A stretch of 64,000 bases of DNA from assembly GCF_013376415.1 (NCBI RefSeq), contig NZ_WYET01000004.1:992001-1056000 (forward strand), read 5' to 3'. Positions within the stretch are counted from its first letter, which is position 1, and every line of letters starts with the position of its first letter. This DNA comes from Flagellimonas chongwuensis. GTDB lineage: Bacteria > Bacteroidota > Bacteroidia > Flavobacteriales > Flavobacteriaceae. The notes below the pieces were generated by a model. It was given only the letters and a program-made list of their open reading frames with translations, was not told the DNA's origin and ran no database searches. Made by a program: the position numbers and the translations under genes. Below, one piece after another: positions 18,208 to 29,156 of this stretch.

Positions 18208-19458
18208 ATGAAGCTCTCCAACAGCTACGCTATCCTCACACAAAACAATTCGAACACCGACCAATTGGTTCAAGATTTGCTCGGCAACTATGATATTTCA
18301 GGGTTGACAGAATTACAACACCTAAACGGTCTTCTTTTTTCCCGTTCAGAAATCAATAGATATATGGACGAGGAGGAACGACATGACATTAAAATACTGA
18401 CAAAAGACAGCGAACAGGCATTAAAGACCATGAGCAGTGGGGAACAGAAAAAAGCATTGCTCAGCTATTTAATGGAACAGGACCCGGATTTTATCATACT
18501 GGTAAATCCGTATGATAATTTGGATGTAGCCACCCAAGCCCAGCTCAAGGAACAACTTATAGCTATCACTTCCAATAAAATAGTGGTTCAGTTGGTCAGC
18601 AGATTGGATGATGTATTGCCCAGTACCGACCAATTTTTTAAACTGGACGGTAACCAACTCCATTCCTATGATTCGCCCGATGCTTTTTGGAAGGAAAACA
18701 AAACCGAAGCCATCAGTTTTAACAGGACAATACCACCACCTTTGTCACCCGTTGTTGTGGATCTTGAGGAACTCGTGAGCTTTAAAAAGGTTTCTGTCAG
18801 TTTTGATGGTCGTCAAGTACTCGATAACATCGACTGGACCATATCAAAAGGGGAATTTTGGCAAATTATTGGACCCAATGGCAGCGGCAAATCCACACTT
18901 TTGTCCATGATTACAGGTGACAGTCATAAAGGATATGGTCAAGATTTGACCATTTTCGGACAAAAAAAAGGAAGTGGCGAAAGCGTTTGGGACCTCAAAC
19001 AAAAAATTGGCTACTACACTCCTTCCATCACCAATAAATTTCGGGGCTACCACAGCCTGGAAAACATGATCATATCAGGACTGCATGATTCCATTGGACT
19101 GTATGTTCTACCAACCGATAGTGAAAAACAATTGGCCAATAAATGGTTACATCTGTTAAACTTAAAAAATAGAAAGAATGATCACTTTCGCGACCTATCA
19201 GTGGGAGACAAACGTTTGGTGATGATGGCCCGCGCCATGGTAAAACATCCCCCTTTATTAATTTTGGACGAGCCTACTGCCGGTTTGGACGAATCCAGTG
19301 CATATTTATTTGTGGCCTTGGTCAACAAAATAGCCAAGGAAAGCGATTCCACTATAGTTTTTGTCTCGCATCGCAAGGAACCTCAATTGGATCCTGAGTA
19401 TATTTTTGAACTTCATCCATCGGAAAAAGGTTCAAAAGGCGCTGTATCCAAGAATTAA
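18208..19458 (+). CDS. ABC-F/ModF-like double ATPase with degenerate first half
   Basis: A 416-residue soluble protein in two ABC-like halves. The second half is complete: Walker A GPNGSGKS (222-229), a variant signature LSVGD (330-334) and Walker B LLILDEP (350-356), then an H-loop in FVSHRKE. The first half (about 1-165) has no Walker A but keeps a signature-like MSSGEQKK (75-82) and a Walker B-like FIILVNPYDNLD (95-106) in which the acidic pair is lost. The arrangement recalls ModF-type proteins. No permease or binding protein is adjacent, so a transport role is unsupported; a regulatory ATPase is possible. Confidence 0.75.
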   Translation: MKLSNSYAILTQNNSNTDQLVQDLLGNYDISGLTELQHLNGLLFSRSEINRYMDEEERHDIKILTKDSEQALKTMSSGEQKKALLSYLMEQDPDFIILVNPYDNLDVATQAQLKEQLIAITSNKIVVQLVSRLDDVLPSTDQFFKLDGNQLHSYDSPDAFWKENKTEAISFNRTIPPPLSPVVVDLEELVSFKKVSVSFDGRQVLDNIDWTISKGEFWQIIGPNGSGKSTLLSMITGDSHKGYGQDLTIFGQKKGSGESVWDLKQKIGYYTPSITNKFRGYHSLENMIISGLHDSIGLYVLPTDSEKQLANKWLHLLNLKNRKNDHFRDLSVGDKRLVMMARAMVKHPPLLILDEPTAGLDESSAYLFVALVNKIAKESDSTIVFVSHRKEPQLDPEYIFELHPSEKGSKGAVSKN

Positions 19459-19540
19459 TTATCTCATAAACAATTACTTAAATCAATAAGCTCATTTTTT
19501 GCTATCTTATAGGGAATTCAACATTTAACCACTCCCTTAC

Positions 19541-21004
19541 ATGCAAAAAATTACTGTAAAGCCAGGCGCCAAACTTGTGGATTACAAGGCGTACGGCTCT
19601 CTCTACTCCTCTGTTCTGGATTTTACGGAACAAGCTAAAGAACCTATCGAATCCCTCCAAGGACGCACTATTTGGATGATAAATTCTACTGCCATTGGTG
19701 GTGGGGTCGCCGAAATGCTCCCGAGTCAAATGAGAATTTTACGAGAACTTGGCGTCTCCATTGAATGGCTCGTTATTGAGGCAAAAAAGGAAGCCTTTTT
19801 CGATTTGACCAAACGTATACACAATGCGATTCACGGAAGTGGCAACGGCATTTTTACGGAAGAAGACCGGAAAATATATGAGGAAGTCAACCAAAATAAT
19901 CTATCCAAGGCCTTGGAACTTATCAATGACGGAGACATTGTTGTGGTACATGATCCCCAACCCATGCCGTTGGCGGCAATGATCAAAAAAGAAAAAAATG
20001 TTTCCATTATCTGGAGATGCCATATCGGACTTGAGGATGATACCGATGTTACCGATGCCGTTTGGAAGTTTTTGGAACCCTACACCAACGATTATGATCA
20101 TTTTGTATTTAGCCTTCCCTCCTACGTTCCAAACCCCTTGAAAAATAGAACCTCTATCATTCCACCTGCTATTGACCCTTTAAGTCATAAGAACCGAGAA
20201 CTGCAATTACACAAGTGCATTGGAATTTTATATCAATCCGGCATACTGGACGATCATAAGGCTATTCTTTATCATAGATACAAACATTTAGTAAGAAGAG
20301 TAATGCCAGATGGCTCTTTTGATGTGCTTGACGCCGGAAAAAACCTAGATCTGATTTATCGCCCAATAGTTACAGAGATTTCACGATGGGACCGCCTAAA
20401 AGGTTTTAAGGAATTGATGGAGGCCTTTATCAAAATGAAAATGGACAATCGAAAAAATGGTGACCCCAAAAGTCTGGAATACAAACGTATTGAAATGACA
20501 CTATTGGTGATGGGTGGACCTGACCCTGCATTTGTTTCCGACGATCCAGAAGGAAAAGAGGTTCTCAAAGAATTGACGGAAACCTATAAAACGGTGGACA
20601 AAAACATGCAGAACGATATCGCCATTTTATTACTGCCATTGGACAATCCAAAAGAAAATGCACTGATAGTAAATGCGCTTCAGCGTTCCTCCAGTATTAT
20701 TGTTCAGAACTCTATCCAAGAGGGATTTGGACTTACGGCAACAGAGGCCATGTGGAAAAGAAAACCCGTTTTGGTATCCAATGCGGCGGGACTCAAATAT
20801 CAGGTTGTTGACAACAAAACAGGAAAAATCAACCAAGACCCCACCGACATTGAGAACTTATCCAAAACCTTGGCCTATATGCTCAATCACCCTAAAGAAA
20901 GGGATAAATGGGGTTTTAATGGGCAGCTCAGAGTCATCCAAAATTTTACCCTGTTCAGTCAACTGTTATCGTGGCTGGGAACGTTATCCGCAAACAAAGT
21001 ATAA
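19541..21004 (+). CDS. GT4-family glycosyltransferase, trehalose synthase (TreT)-like
   Basis: A 487-residue GT-B fold protein resembling TreT, which makes trehalose from NDP-glucose and glucose. Visible: an N-terminal Gly-rich loop STAIGGGVAEM at about residue 50, VVVHDPQPMPLAAM and IWRCHIGLEDD (typical of this subgroup), and the GT4 sugar-nucleotide motif IQEGFGLTATEAMWKRKPVL near residue 395-414. The substrate could also be another disaccharide such as glucosylglycerate. No other trehalose gene sits beside it except the ThuA-like gene far away at 62.2 kb. Confidence 0.8.
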   Translation: MQKITVKPGAKLVDYKAYGSLYSSVLDFTEQAKEPIESLQGRTIWMINSTAIGGGVAEMLPSQMRILRELGVSIEWLVIEAKKEAFFDLTKRIHNAIHGSGNGIFTEEDRKIYEEVNQNNLSKALELINDGDIVVVHDPQPMPLAAMIKKEKNVSIIWRCHIGLEDDTDVTDAVWKFLEPYTNDYDHFVFSLPSYVPNPLKNRTSIIPPAIDPLSHKNRELQLHKCIGILYQSGILDDHKAILYHRYKHLVRRVMPDGSFDVLDAGKNLDLIYRPIVTEISRWDRLKGFKELMEAFIKMKMDNRKNGDPKSLEYKRIEMTLLVMGGPDPAFVSDDPEGKEVLKELTETYKTVDKNMQNDIAILLLPLDNPKENALIVNALQRSSSIIVQNSIQEGFGLTATEAMWKRKPVLVSNAAGLKYQVVDNKTGKINQDPTDIENLSKTLAYMLNHPKERDKWGFNGQLRVIQNFTLFSQLLSWLGTLSANKV

Positions 21005-21010
21005 AAAAAT

Positions 21011-21035
21011 AAAGGCCCTCAGATTGAGGGCCTTT
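21011..21035. terminator. Bidirectional terminator, treT-like / secDF
   Basis: A perfect 11-bp stem AAAGGCCCTCA / TGAGGGCCTTT with a 3-nt loop; flanking A and T tracts make it work on either strand. It lies between two convergent genes. Confidence 0.88.
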
Positions 21036-21066
21036 ATTCTAAAGTGTAATGTAAAAAAACGAAAAA

Positions 21067-24033
21067 CTATGCTCCTGTAGCAGCAGCAATTTTCTTCTTT
21101 AATGAGTCGAACATCACAGGTGTTGCGATAAATACAGAGGAGTACGTACCAACAACTACACCCACGATCATTGCAAACATAAATCCTCTAAGGCTTTCCC
21201 CTCCAAAAATGAAGATGGCCAACAACACGATCAACGTGGTAAGCGAGGTGTTCAACGTTCTACTCAAAGTACTGTTCAATGCATCATTAATATTTACTCC
21301 ATCATTGAATCCTTTAAGTGCTGTAATCTCACGGATACGGTCGAATACTACTACCGTATCGTTCAGGGAGTATCCAATTACCGTAAGTATGGCCGCAATA
21401 AAGGCTTGGTCGATTTCCATATTGAAAGGCATAATGCTTCCTGTTAGGGAGAAGATACCCAACACAATCATTACATCGTGGAATACCGCGACAACGGCAC
21501 CCAATGAGAATTGCCATTTTCTAAATCGCAATAGGATATAAAGGAAAACTACCGCCAAGGAACCGATAATGGCCAAGAATGCATTTTTCTTAATATCATC
21601 CGCGATGGTCGGACCTACTTTAACCGATTGTAGAATCCCGATTGATTTTTCTGATGCTCCAACGGTAAAGTCTTCAAAAGACGTACCATCTGGCAAATAT
21701 TTTTGAAGGGTGGTGTATAACTTATTTTGAATTTCGGTATCCACTTCCACACCTTCTTCGTCCACTTTGTAAGGAGTGGTCACCTTGATTTGATTGGCAT
21801 CACCAAAAGTTTTCACCATGGTTCCGCTACCAAACTCAGTATTCAGTTCAGAAGCAATCTCTGAAGGACTCACGGCTTTCTCAAAACGAATTTGATAGGA
21901 ACGTCCTCCAATAAAATCAACTCCTTGGTTTAGTCCTTTAGTAAATAACGAGAATACACTTATCGCCACCAGAATTCCAGAAACAATATAAGCAATCTTA
22001 CGCTTGGACAAGAAATCGATGTTCATCTTGGTGAAAAGATTCTTGGTAATTCCTGTGCTGAAATCCAATCGTCTTCCTTTTTTACTGGTGTAAGCTTCTA
22101 TCATCAACCTGGTCACAAATATGGCCGTGAACAGGGAGGTTACAATACCGATCATCAATGTAGTGGCAAAACCTTTAATCGGTCCAGACCCAAAAATAAA
22201 CAGTATGATTGCTGTAAGACCTGTAGTAATGTTGGCATCCAAGATGGAAGACAAGGCATTTCCAAAACCATCAGCTATAGCTTGGGCCTTTCCTTTTCCT
22301 CTGGCCAACTCTTCTTTTATCCTTTCAAATATAAGTACGTTGGCATCCACCGACATACCAATGGTCAAAACGATACCTGCAATACCTGGCAATGTCAATA
22401 CAGCACCAAGACTTGTCAACACACCGAAAATCAAAAGGATGTTGAAAACCAATGCGATGTCTGCGAATACCCCTGCTCTACCATAGTAGAAGATCATCCA
22501 AACCAATACAAAGATCATGGCGATAACGAAGGACATAAACCCACTATCGATAGCTTCTTGTCCTAAGGATGGCCCAACTACTTCGGATTGGATAATATCA
22601 GCGGAAGCAGGAAGTTTACCTGCGCGCAATACGTTGGCGATATCTTTTGTTTCGTTTACCGTAAATGTACCTGTAATCTCGGAACGTCCTCCAGAAATAG
22701 GCCCTGAAGAAACACCTGGTGCAGTGTATACTTTGTTATCCAAAACAATGGCGATACCTGTTTGGTTGTTGTATGCATCCCCTGTCAATTCTTCCCACTC
22801 TTTAGCACCACGAGTATTCATGGTCATGCTAACGGCAGGTTTGTTGAATTGGTCAAAAGTGTCCTGTGCATCGGAAACTACATCTCCGCTGATACGCGGT
22901 GTTCCTTCCCTGTTCGATTTCAATGCATACAAATCAACCACCTCTGCATCCTGTGCAGGCCGTTCCCAAAGGAACTTGGTGAATTGAATGTCGTTCGGCA
23001 ACAACCTTCTGATCTCTGGCATTCTTAAATACTCACCTAGTTCTGCGGTATCAGAAACCATGGCCCTAGCAATGGCATGGCTACCTGGATTGGCAGGAAT
23101 AAGTTTACCCAAAATAGGATTGGCCTGAGCGGTCATATCCAAAGAATCTTGGGAAACATCGGAAAGCAGTGAATCGATTTCGGACTCGGGTTTTGCCTCT
23201 GTATCTTCTTTAACTTCGGGCTTCAAGATTTCTTTTAAACGCTCATTGGCACTTACCAAGAAGTTTCCTATGCTGTTGTTGCTCTGTGGATAGGTTTCCC
23301 AGAACTCCAATTGTGCGGTACTAGACAAAAGCTCTTGTGCACGGGCGATATCCCTAGCACCAGGAAGTTCCACCAAGATTCGGCCAGAATTTCCTTCTCT
23401 TTGAATATTTGGCTGGGTTACACCAAAGCCATCAATACGCTCGCGAAGTACTTCGAATGCAGATACAATGGATTCATCAATCTTTCTTCTGATAACAGGC
23501 TTCACCTGATCATCCGTCATTTGAAAGTTGATATCATCGCTAAGACCTTTGTTCGCAAAAATATCTGGTGATGCCAACTTGGTATCTCCCTTAATTTGGT
23601 CAAAAGCCTCAAAAAATAGCTCTAAATAGGTATTATCACTACTCTTGGATGCTTCATCCGCATCCGCCAAGGCTTTGTTGAAAACTGGGTTCTTGGTATT
23701 GTTGGCCAAGCCTTTCAAGATATCCTTAACGGAAATCTGCAAGGTAACGTTGATACCTCCTTTGAGGTCCAATCCCTTGTTCAACTCTTTCGTCTTGGCA
23801 TCTTCATAGCTCGTAAAGCCCAAAACAGTGTTATCACTGATCGAGTCCAAATACGATGCCTCTAAAGCTTCACGCTTTGCAACATAATCTTCCTCAGCCT
23901 CCGAAATTTGGCTAACAGCAAATGCTTCAGCGTCTCCCTCCAACTTGTTAGTGATGAAAGTATAAGACAACTGATAGATGCTCACCAAGCCAAAAAGGAT
24001 CGCGAAAAGCCTTATAAGTCCTTTATTCTGCAT
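21067..24033 (-). CDS. secDF: Fused protein-export membrane protein SecDF
   Basis: A 988-residue fusion of SecD (about 1-650) and SecF (about 680-988), the form usual in Bacteroidota. SecDF uses the proton gradient to help Sec-dependent export across the inner membrane. Visible: an N-terminal membrane anchor (residues 5-25), the SecD motif GLDLKGG, a large periplasmic P1 region with RIDGFGVTQPNIQREG and LVELPGARD, a six-helix SecD bundle with GMSVDANVLIFERIKEEL, then SecF starting RKIAYIVSG with the diagnostic DFIGG. The second bundle contains VIGYSLNDTVVVFDRIRE. Single transcription unit with its own promoter. Confidence 0.97.
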   Translation of the reverse strand: MQNKGLIRLFAILFGLVSIYQLSYTFITNKLEGDAEAFAVSQISEAEEDYVAKREALEASYLDSISDNTVLGFTSYEDAKTKELNKGLDLKGGINVTLQISVKDILKGLANNTKNPVFNKALADADEASKSSDNTYLELFFEAFDQIKGDTKLASPDIFANKGLSDDINFQMTDDQVKPVIRRKIDESIVSAFEVLRERIDGFGVTQPNIQREGNSGRILVELPGARDIARAQELLSSTAQLEFWETYPQSNNSIGNFLVSANERLKEILKPEVKEDTEAKPESEIDSLLSDVSQDSLDMTAQANPILGKLIPANPGSHAIARAMVSDTAELGEYLRMPEIRRLLPNDIQFTKFLWERPAQDAEVVDLYALKSNREGTPRISGDVVSDAQDTFDQFNKPAVSMTMNTRGAKEWEELTGDAYNNQTGIAIVLDNKVYTAPGVSSGPISGGRSEITGTFTVNETKDIANVLRAGKLPASADIIQSEVVGPSLGQEAIDSGFMSFVIAMIFVLVWMIFYYGRAGVFADIALVFNILLIFGVLTSLGAVLTLPGIAGIVLTIGMSVDANVLIFERIKEELARGKGKAQAIADGFGNALSSILDANITTGLTAIILFIFGSGPIKGFATTLMIGIVTSLFTAIFVTRLMIEAYTSKKGRRLDFSTGITKNLFTKMNIDFLSKRKIAYIVSGILVAISVFSLFTKGLNQGVDFIGGRSYQIRFEKAVSPSEIASELNTEFGSGTMVKTFGDANQIKVTTPYKVDEEGVEVDTEIQNKLYTTLQKYLPDGTSFEDFTVGASEKSIGILQSVKVGPTIADDIKKNAFLAIIGSLAVVFLYILLRFRKWQFSLGAVVAVFHDVMIVLGIFSLTGSIMPFNMEIDQAFIAAILTVIGYSLNDTVVVFDRIREITALKGFNDGVNINDALNSTLSRTLNTSLTTLIVLLAIFIFGGESLRGFMFAMIVGVVVGTYSSVFIATPVMFDSLKKKIAAATGA

Positions 24034-24071
24034 TGATTGTTAATTTTATAGAAGTTTTCTTAAACAGCGTG

Positions 24072-24102
24072 CAAATATATCATTTCCGATAACATTTGAC
24101 AA
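24072..24102 (-). promoter_or_regulatory. Putative promoter for secDF
   Basis: On the minus strand, TATATTTG (24079-24072) matches TAnnTTTG, and a TTG at 24102-24100 lies 20 bp upstream, the usual -33/-7 spacing. It is 38 bp from the secDF start. Confidence 0.6.
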
Positions 24103-24155
24103 TAGAAATTGATGTAATTGCAATTACGGTTGATGGTTACGCTGTTAAAATAAAA

Positions 24156-24232
24156 ATGTCATTCCGGACAAACCTTTAAATTTCCATACATATTGATGGT
24201 AAAACTCTTCGAGGCCGCGTCCGAAATGACAT
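24156..24232. repeat. REP-like inverted repeat between mdh and secDF
   Basis: The 13-bp arms ATGTCATTCCGGA (24156-24168) and TCCGAAATGACAT (24220-24232) are inverted copies with one mismatch, separated by 51 bp that include CTTCGAGGCCGCG. The motif resembles the 'TGTCATTTCGA' family of dispersed intergenic repeats common in flavobacterial genomes. It lies in the mdh-secDF gap, downstream of mdh on the minus strand, and may also act as an imperfect terminator. Confidence 0.55.
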
Positions 24233-24257
24233 CTTAGTTGGTTATTGTTGATTTGGT

Positions 24258-25184
24258 CTAGACTTCCAGAAGTCCGTTGGTTTTTTTAACGCCTTCTGCA
24301 CTTTCCTGCATTTTGGCCTTTTCTGCATCGGACAATTCGATTTCAACGATTTTCTCGATACCTCCTTTACCCAAAATAACTGGTACGCCGATACAAATGT
24401 CGTTCAATCCGTACTCACCTTCCAACAAAGTTGAACATGGGAACATTTTCTTTTGGTCGCAAGCAATAGCCTGTACCAAACCGGATACGGCAGCACCTGG
24501 GGCATACCACGCACTTGTGCCCAACAATTTGGTCAAAGTGGCACCTCCAACTTTGGTCTCTTCCACGACCCAGTTCATTTTATCTTCCGACAAAAATTCG
24601 GAAACCTTTACACTGTTTCTAGTGGCGTGGCCAATTAGAGGAACCATTCCCGTATCACTGTGCCCGCCGATTACCATACCGTCCACATCGGAAATCGGAG
24701 CTTCCAATGCTTCCGCCAGTCTATATTTAAAACGTGCACTGTCCAAAGCACCGCCCATTCCAATAATTCTATTCTTTGGCAATCCAGTTGCTTTGTGTAC
24801 CAAATAGGTCATGGTATCCATTGGGTTGCTCACTACTATTATTGTTACCTCTGGAGAATGCTCGATAAGACTTGTTGCAACGGTTTTTACGATTCCAGCG
24901 TTGATGCCGATCAACTCCTCGCGCGTCATTCCCGGTTTACGTGGAATCCCAGAGGTGATCACTGCAATATCACTACCTGCTGTTTTACTGTAATCGCTGG
25001 TACTTCCTGTGATTTTGGTATCAAAACCGTTCAAAGAGGCCGTCTGCATCAAATCCATGGCCTTACCTTCTGCATATCCTTCTTTGATATCCAATAAAAC
25101 AACTTCTGCCGCAAAATTTTTCATTGCTATGTATTCTGCACAGCTTGCTCCCACTGCGCCTGCTCCAACTACGGTAACTTTCAT
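24258..25184 (-). CDS. mdh: Malate dehydrogenase
   Basis: A 308-residue cytosolic NAD-dependent enzyme of the LDH-like malate dehydrogenase group; interconverts malate and oxaloacetate in the TCA cycle. The NAD-binding GAGAVGAS is at 7-14, the substrate arginines Arg82 and Arg88 sit in IPRKPGMTREE, Asp148 and Arg151 in GALDSARF, and catalytic His175 in IGGHSDTGMVPL. All key residues are present. It appears monocistronic, with a -7 box 26 bp upstream. Confidence 0.97.
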   Translation of the reverse strand: MKVTVVGAGAVGASCAEYIAMKNFAAEVVLLDIKEGYAEGKAMDLMQTASLNGFDTKITGSTSDYSKTAGSDIAVITSGIPRKPGMTREELIGINAGIVKTVATSLIEHSPEVTIIVVSNPMDTMTYLVHKATGLPKNRIIGMGGALDSARFKYRLAEALEAPISDVDGMVIGGHSDTGMVPLIGHATRNSVKVSEFLSEDKMNWVVEETKVGGATLTKLLGTSAWYAPGAAVSGLVQAIACDQKKMFPCSTLLEGEYGLNDICIGVPVILGKGGIEKIVEIELSDAEKAKMQESAEGVKKTNGLLEV

Positions 25185-25209
25185 TTGTATAGATTTAAAT
25201 TTTAGTCTT

Positions 25210-25217
25210 CAAAAATA
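25210..25217 (-). promoter_or_regulatory. Putative -7 box for mdh
   Basis: TATTTTTG on the minus strand, a match to TAnnTTTG 26 bp upstream of the mdh start. No clear -33 partner. Confidence 0.45.
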
Positions 25218-25426
25218 ATGCATTTGACGCAGAAAGAAGCTGACTTTTACCAGTTTTAGCGGGTCAATTCCATCAAATTACACCTTCTCAAAGTTATTTT
25301 GAAGTGTAGACAAGCCGAATATGACTGGTTGCACCTAAAAAAAGAAATATTTTATAAATTTTATGCAATAGATTCCTACAATGTTACGTTCTTATAATCC
25401 CAAATTTAATGTAACCTACTTGACCT

Positions 25427-25798
25427 ATGAAAAAGCTCTTTTCATTGTTGTCTATTGTTGGCATCATTGCCATAAGCAACTGTACTCGCGTACCAGAGAA
25501 TCACGACCCAATTCTGGGCATCTGGGCAAAGACTGAATCTACCAGCACCACAGACAAAAGTTCCAATACCGTTCGCGAAGAATGGATTTTCAACGATGTA
25601 TACCTAGGTAGGTACCAAAGGTATTCGAACTCCAAATTGATTTTTTACACAGATTTTAAATGGTCCCAAGAAAAAGGTGCCTATTCCATTATTTACGGTG
25701 ATCCTGAAGTAACGGATATTACCGTAAGCTTGGAAAAGGCAAAAACACCAGAAATATTGACCTTGGATAATGGCTCGGTCTTCGCCACCAGGGAATGA
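25427..25798 (+). CDS. Small hypothetical lipoprotein, possibly lipocalin-like
   Basis: A 123-residue protein with an N-terminal hydrophobic segment and a lipobox-like AISNC (Cys19); Asn at -1 is unusual. The mature part starts with a GIW motif (ILGIWAK) and then alternates beta-strand-like stretches (EEWIFNDVYLGRYQRY, KLIFYTDFKW, AYSIIYGD), which recalls lipocalin-like domains. Family and function are not recognised. It stands alone, preceded by a 242-bp gap from the divergent mdh gene and followed by a terminator. Confidence 0.7.
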   Translation: MKKLFSLLSIVGIIAISNCTRVPENHDPILGIWAKTESTSTTDKSSNTVREEWIFNDVYLGRYQRYSNSKLIFYTDFKWSQEKGAYSIIYGDPEVTDITVSLEKAKTPEILTLDNGSVFATRE

Positions 25799-25823
25799 CG
25801 TGAAGACTACATATATGAAAATA

Positions 25824-25850
25824 GGAGGCCCCATTACGGGGCCTTCTTTA
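25824..25850. terminator. Terminator between small lipoprotein and DUF6588 gene
   Basis: A stem GGAGGCCCC / GGGGCCTTC-type hairpin (core GGCCCC / GGGGCC) with a 5-nt loop and a partial T-tract, lying between convergent genes. Confidence 0.75.
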
Positions 25851-25877
25851 TTTTTGGTCGGTTGATTTGGTTTCTTT

Positions 25878-26888
25878 CTACCTGAATCCGAAGTTAACAC
25901 CAAAGGTGAAGGTGCTGAATTCAGCTATATTGTATTCTGCATTAAGCCTAAAAAAGCCAAGTTTTAATTTGGTACCCAGCGTGGCGGCTACCCCACTTGC
26001 ATTCTTTGACACCGTAAACGGGTCCTCTACTGTCTCCGAAAAGAACGGTCCGTTTGCCTGATAGGTTCCCAGCAAATCGATATCCGACTTACCTGTGATA
26101 TAACCAAGTCCTCCATAAAAATTGATTACCGGAATGTTTTTTGTTGAAACGACAGCACTAAAATTCCAAGTTTTAAAGTTTGCATCAATACGTTGATCAC
26201 TGCCATCAATAAAATTAGAATCCGTAAAATCATACTCTCCGTTCAAATTGGTATATCCTATGACCGCCGAAATGGCCACGGGCATCACCTTGTCCGCTGG
26301 CAATATTTTGGTGAAATCATATTGCAAGCCAGCTCCAAACAATCCTATTTTGGCATCGTCATCAAATTTGATTTTTGGCAAAAAGCGTGCTTTCACCTCC
26401 AGTCCTTTGACCAAGCCAACACTTGCCTGAAGATACCCTGATGGGATAAAATTTAGGTTTTCTGACGAAAGTCCCGAAGGAAGCTCAAAGTCCTCACGGA
26501 ACACGCCGCTTTGGTCCTCAACAAAGACCTCTACGCCTTCTATATCGCCCAAGGCGGTCGACACCATTCTGGCTTGGCCCGGATTCTGCACAAAGTCCAA
26601 GTTCTCATAATCGGCAGGATTCAACAAAAATGCCTTTTTATCATCCTTGTTCTTAAAGCCGGTCATGTTACCAATTATAGAAATTTCGAATCCACCCAAA
26701 GGTTTGGCATCCGCAGTATTGTACCATCCATTGGATATGCTGTAAATGGCCCCTTCAGAAACGGGAGACAAATAGGCATTGGCAAATCTTTCTGCATCTG
26801 CCACACCAGAAACAAAGATATCATTCAAATCTTGGGCCTTGCCCATGGTCACCGAGACCAACGCTAAGGCTACAATTATTTTTTTCAT
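25878..26888 (-). CDS. DUF6588 family outer membrane protein
   Basis: A 336-residue predicted outer-membrane beta-barrel. The signal peptide ends near residue 18 (TMGKAQ). The N-terminal stretch VADAERFANAYLSPVSEGAIYSISNGWYNTADAKPLGGFE is the hallmark of the DUF6588 proteins of flavobacteria. The rest consists of alternating strands and ends with FTFGVNFGFR. Function is unknown. A -7-like TAGTTTTG at 26913-26906 (minus) overlaps the end of the gyrB terminator, so it probably has its own promoter. Confidence 0.75.
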   Translation of the reverse strand: MKKIIVALALVSVTMGKAQDLNDIFVSGVADAERFANAYLSPVSEGAIYSISNGWYNTADAKPLGGFEISIIGNMTGFKNKDDKKAFLLNPADYENLDFVQNPGQARMVSTALGDIEGVEVFVEDQSGVFREDFELPSGLSSENLNFIPSGYLQASVGLVKGLEVKARFLPKIKFDDDAKIGLFGAGLQYDFTKILPADKVMPVAISAVIGYTNLNGEYDFTDSNFIDGSDQRIDANFKTWNFSAVVSTKNIPVINFYGGLGYITGKSDIDLLGTYQANGPFFSETVEDPFTVSKNASGVAATLGTKLKLGFFRLNAEYNIAEFSTFTFGVNFGFR

Positions 26889-26911
26889 AATCTTGAAGTT
26901 TTACCCAAAAC

Positions 26912-26940
26912 TAAAAAACTCGCCTTGGTGAGGCGAGTTT
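26912..26940 (-). terminator. gyrB terminator
   Basis: A perfect stem AACTCGCCT / AGGCGAGTT with a 5-nt loop. On the minus strand it is followed by a T-run, 21 bp after the gyrB stop. Confidence 0.85.
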
Positions 26941-26961
26941 TTGTTGTGAAATGCTTGTTAT

Positions 26962-28920
<1,959 letters not shown>

Positions 28921-28938
28921 TCAAAAATTCAAATCTTA

Positions 28939-28946
28939 CAAATATA
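28939..28946 (-). promoter_or_regulatory. Putative -7 box for gyrB
   Basis: TATATTTG on the minus strand matches TAnnTTTG, 37 bp upstream of the gyrB start. Confidence 0.5.
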
Positions 28947-29062
28947 ATCAATACCCTGTGTAAATGGTCTTAAACTGCTTGTTGGACACCCTAAGTTATC
29001 AACAAAAACTGTGGAAAACGACTTGGTTTGAAGCTTATACCCACCTACCGCTACAGACAACT

Positions 29063-29090
29063 AAAAAGCCCCTTTGATAAGGGGCTTTTC
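29063..29090 (-). terminator. asnB terminator
   Basis: A perfect 11-bp stem AAAAGCCCCTT / AAGGGGCTTTT with a 4-nt loop, 67 bp downstream of the asnB stop on the minus strand. Confidence 0.85.
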
Positions 29091-29156
29091 GGACTAATTA
29101 AAAAATGAAACTAGTTAGATTACTGCTTCATAACGTTTGGTTGGTTTAAACGGGGG

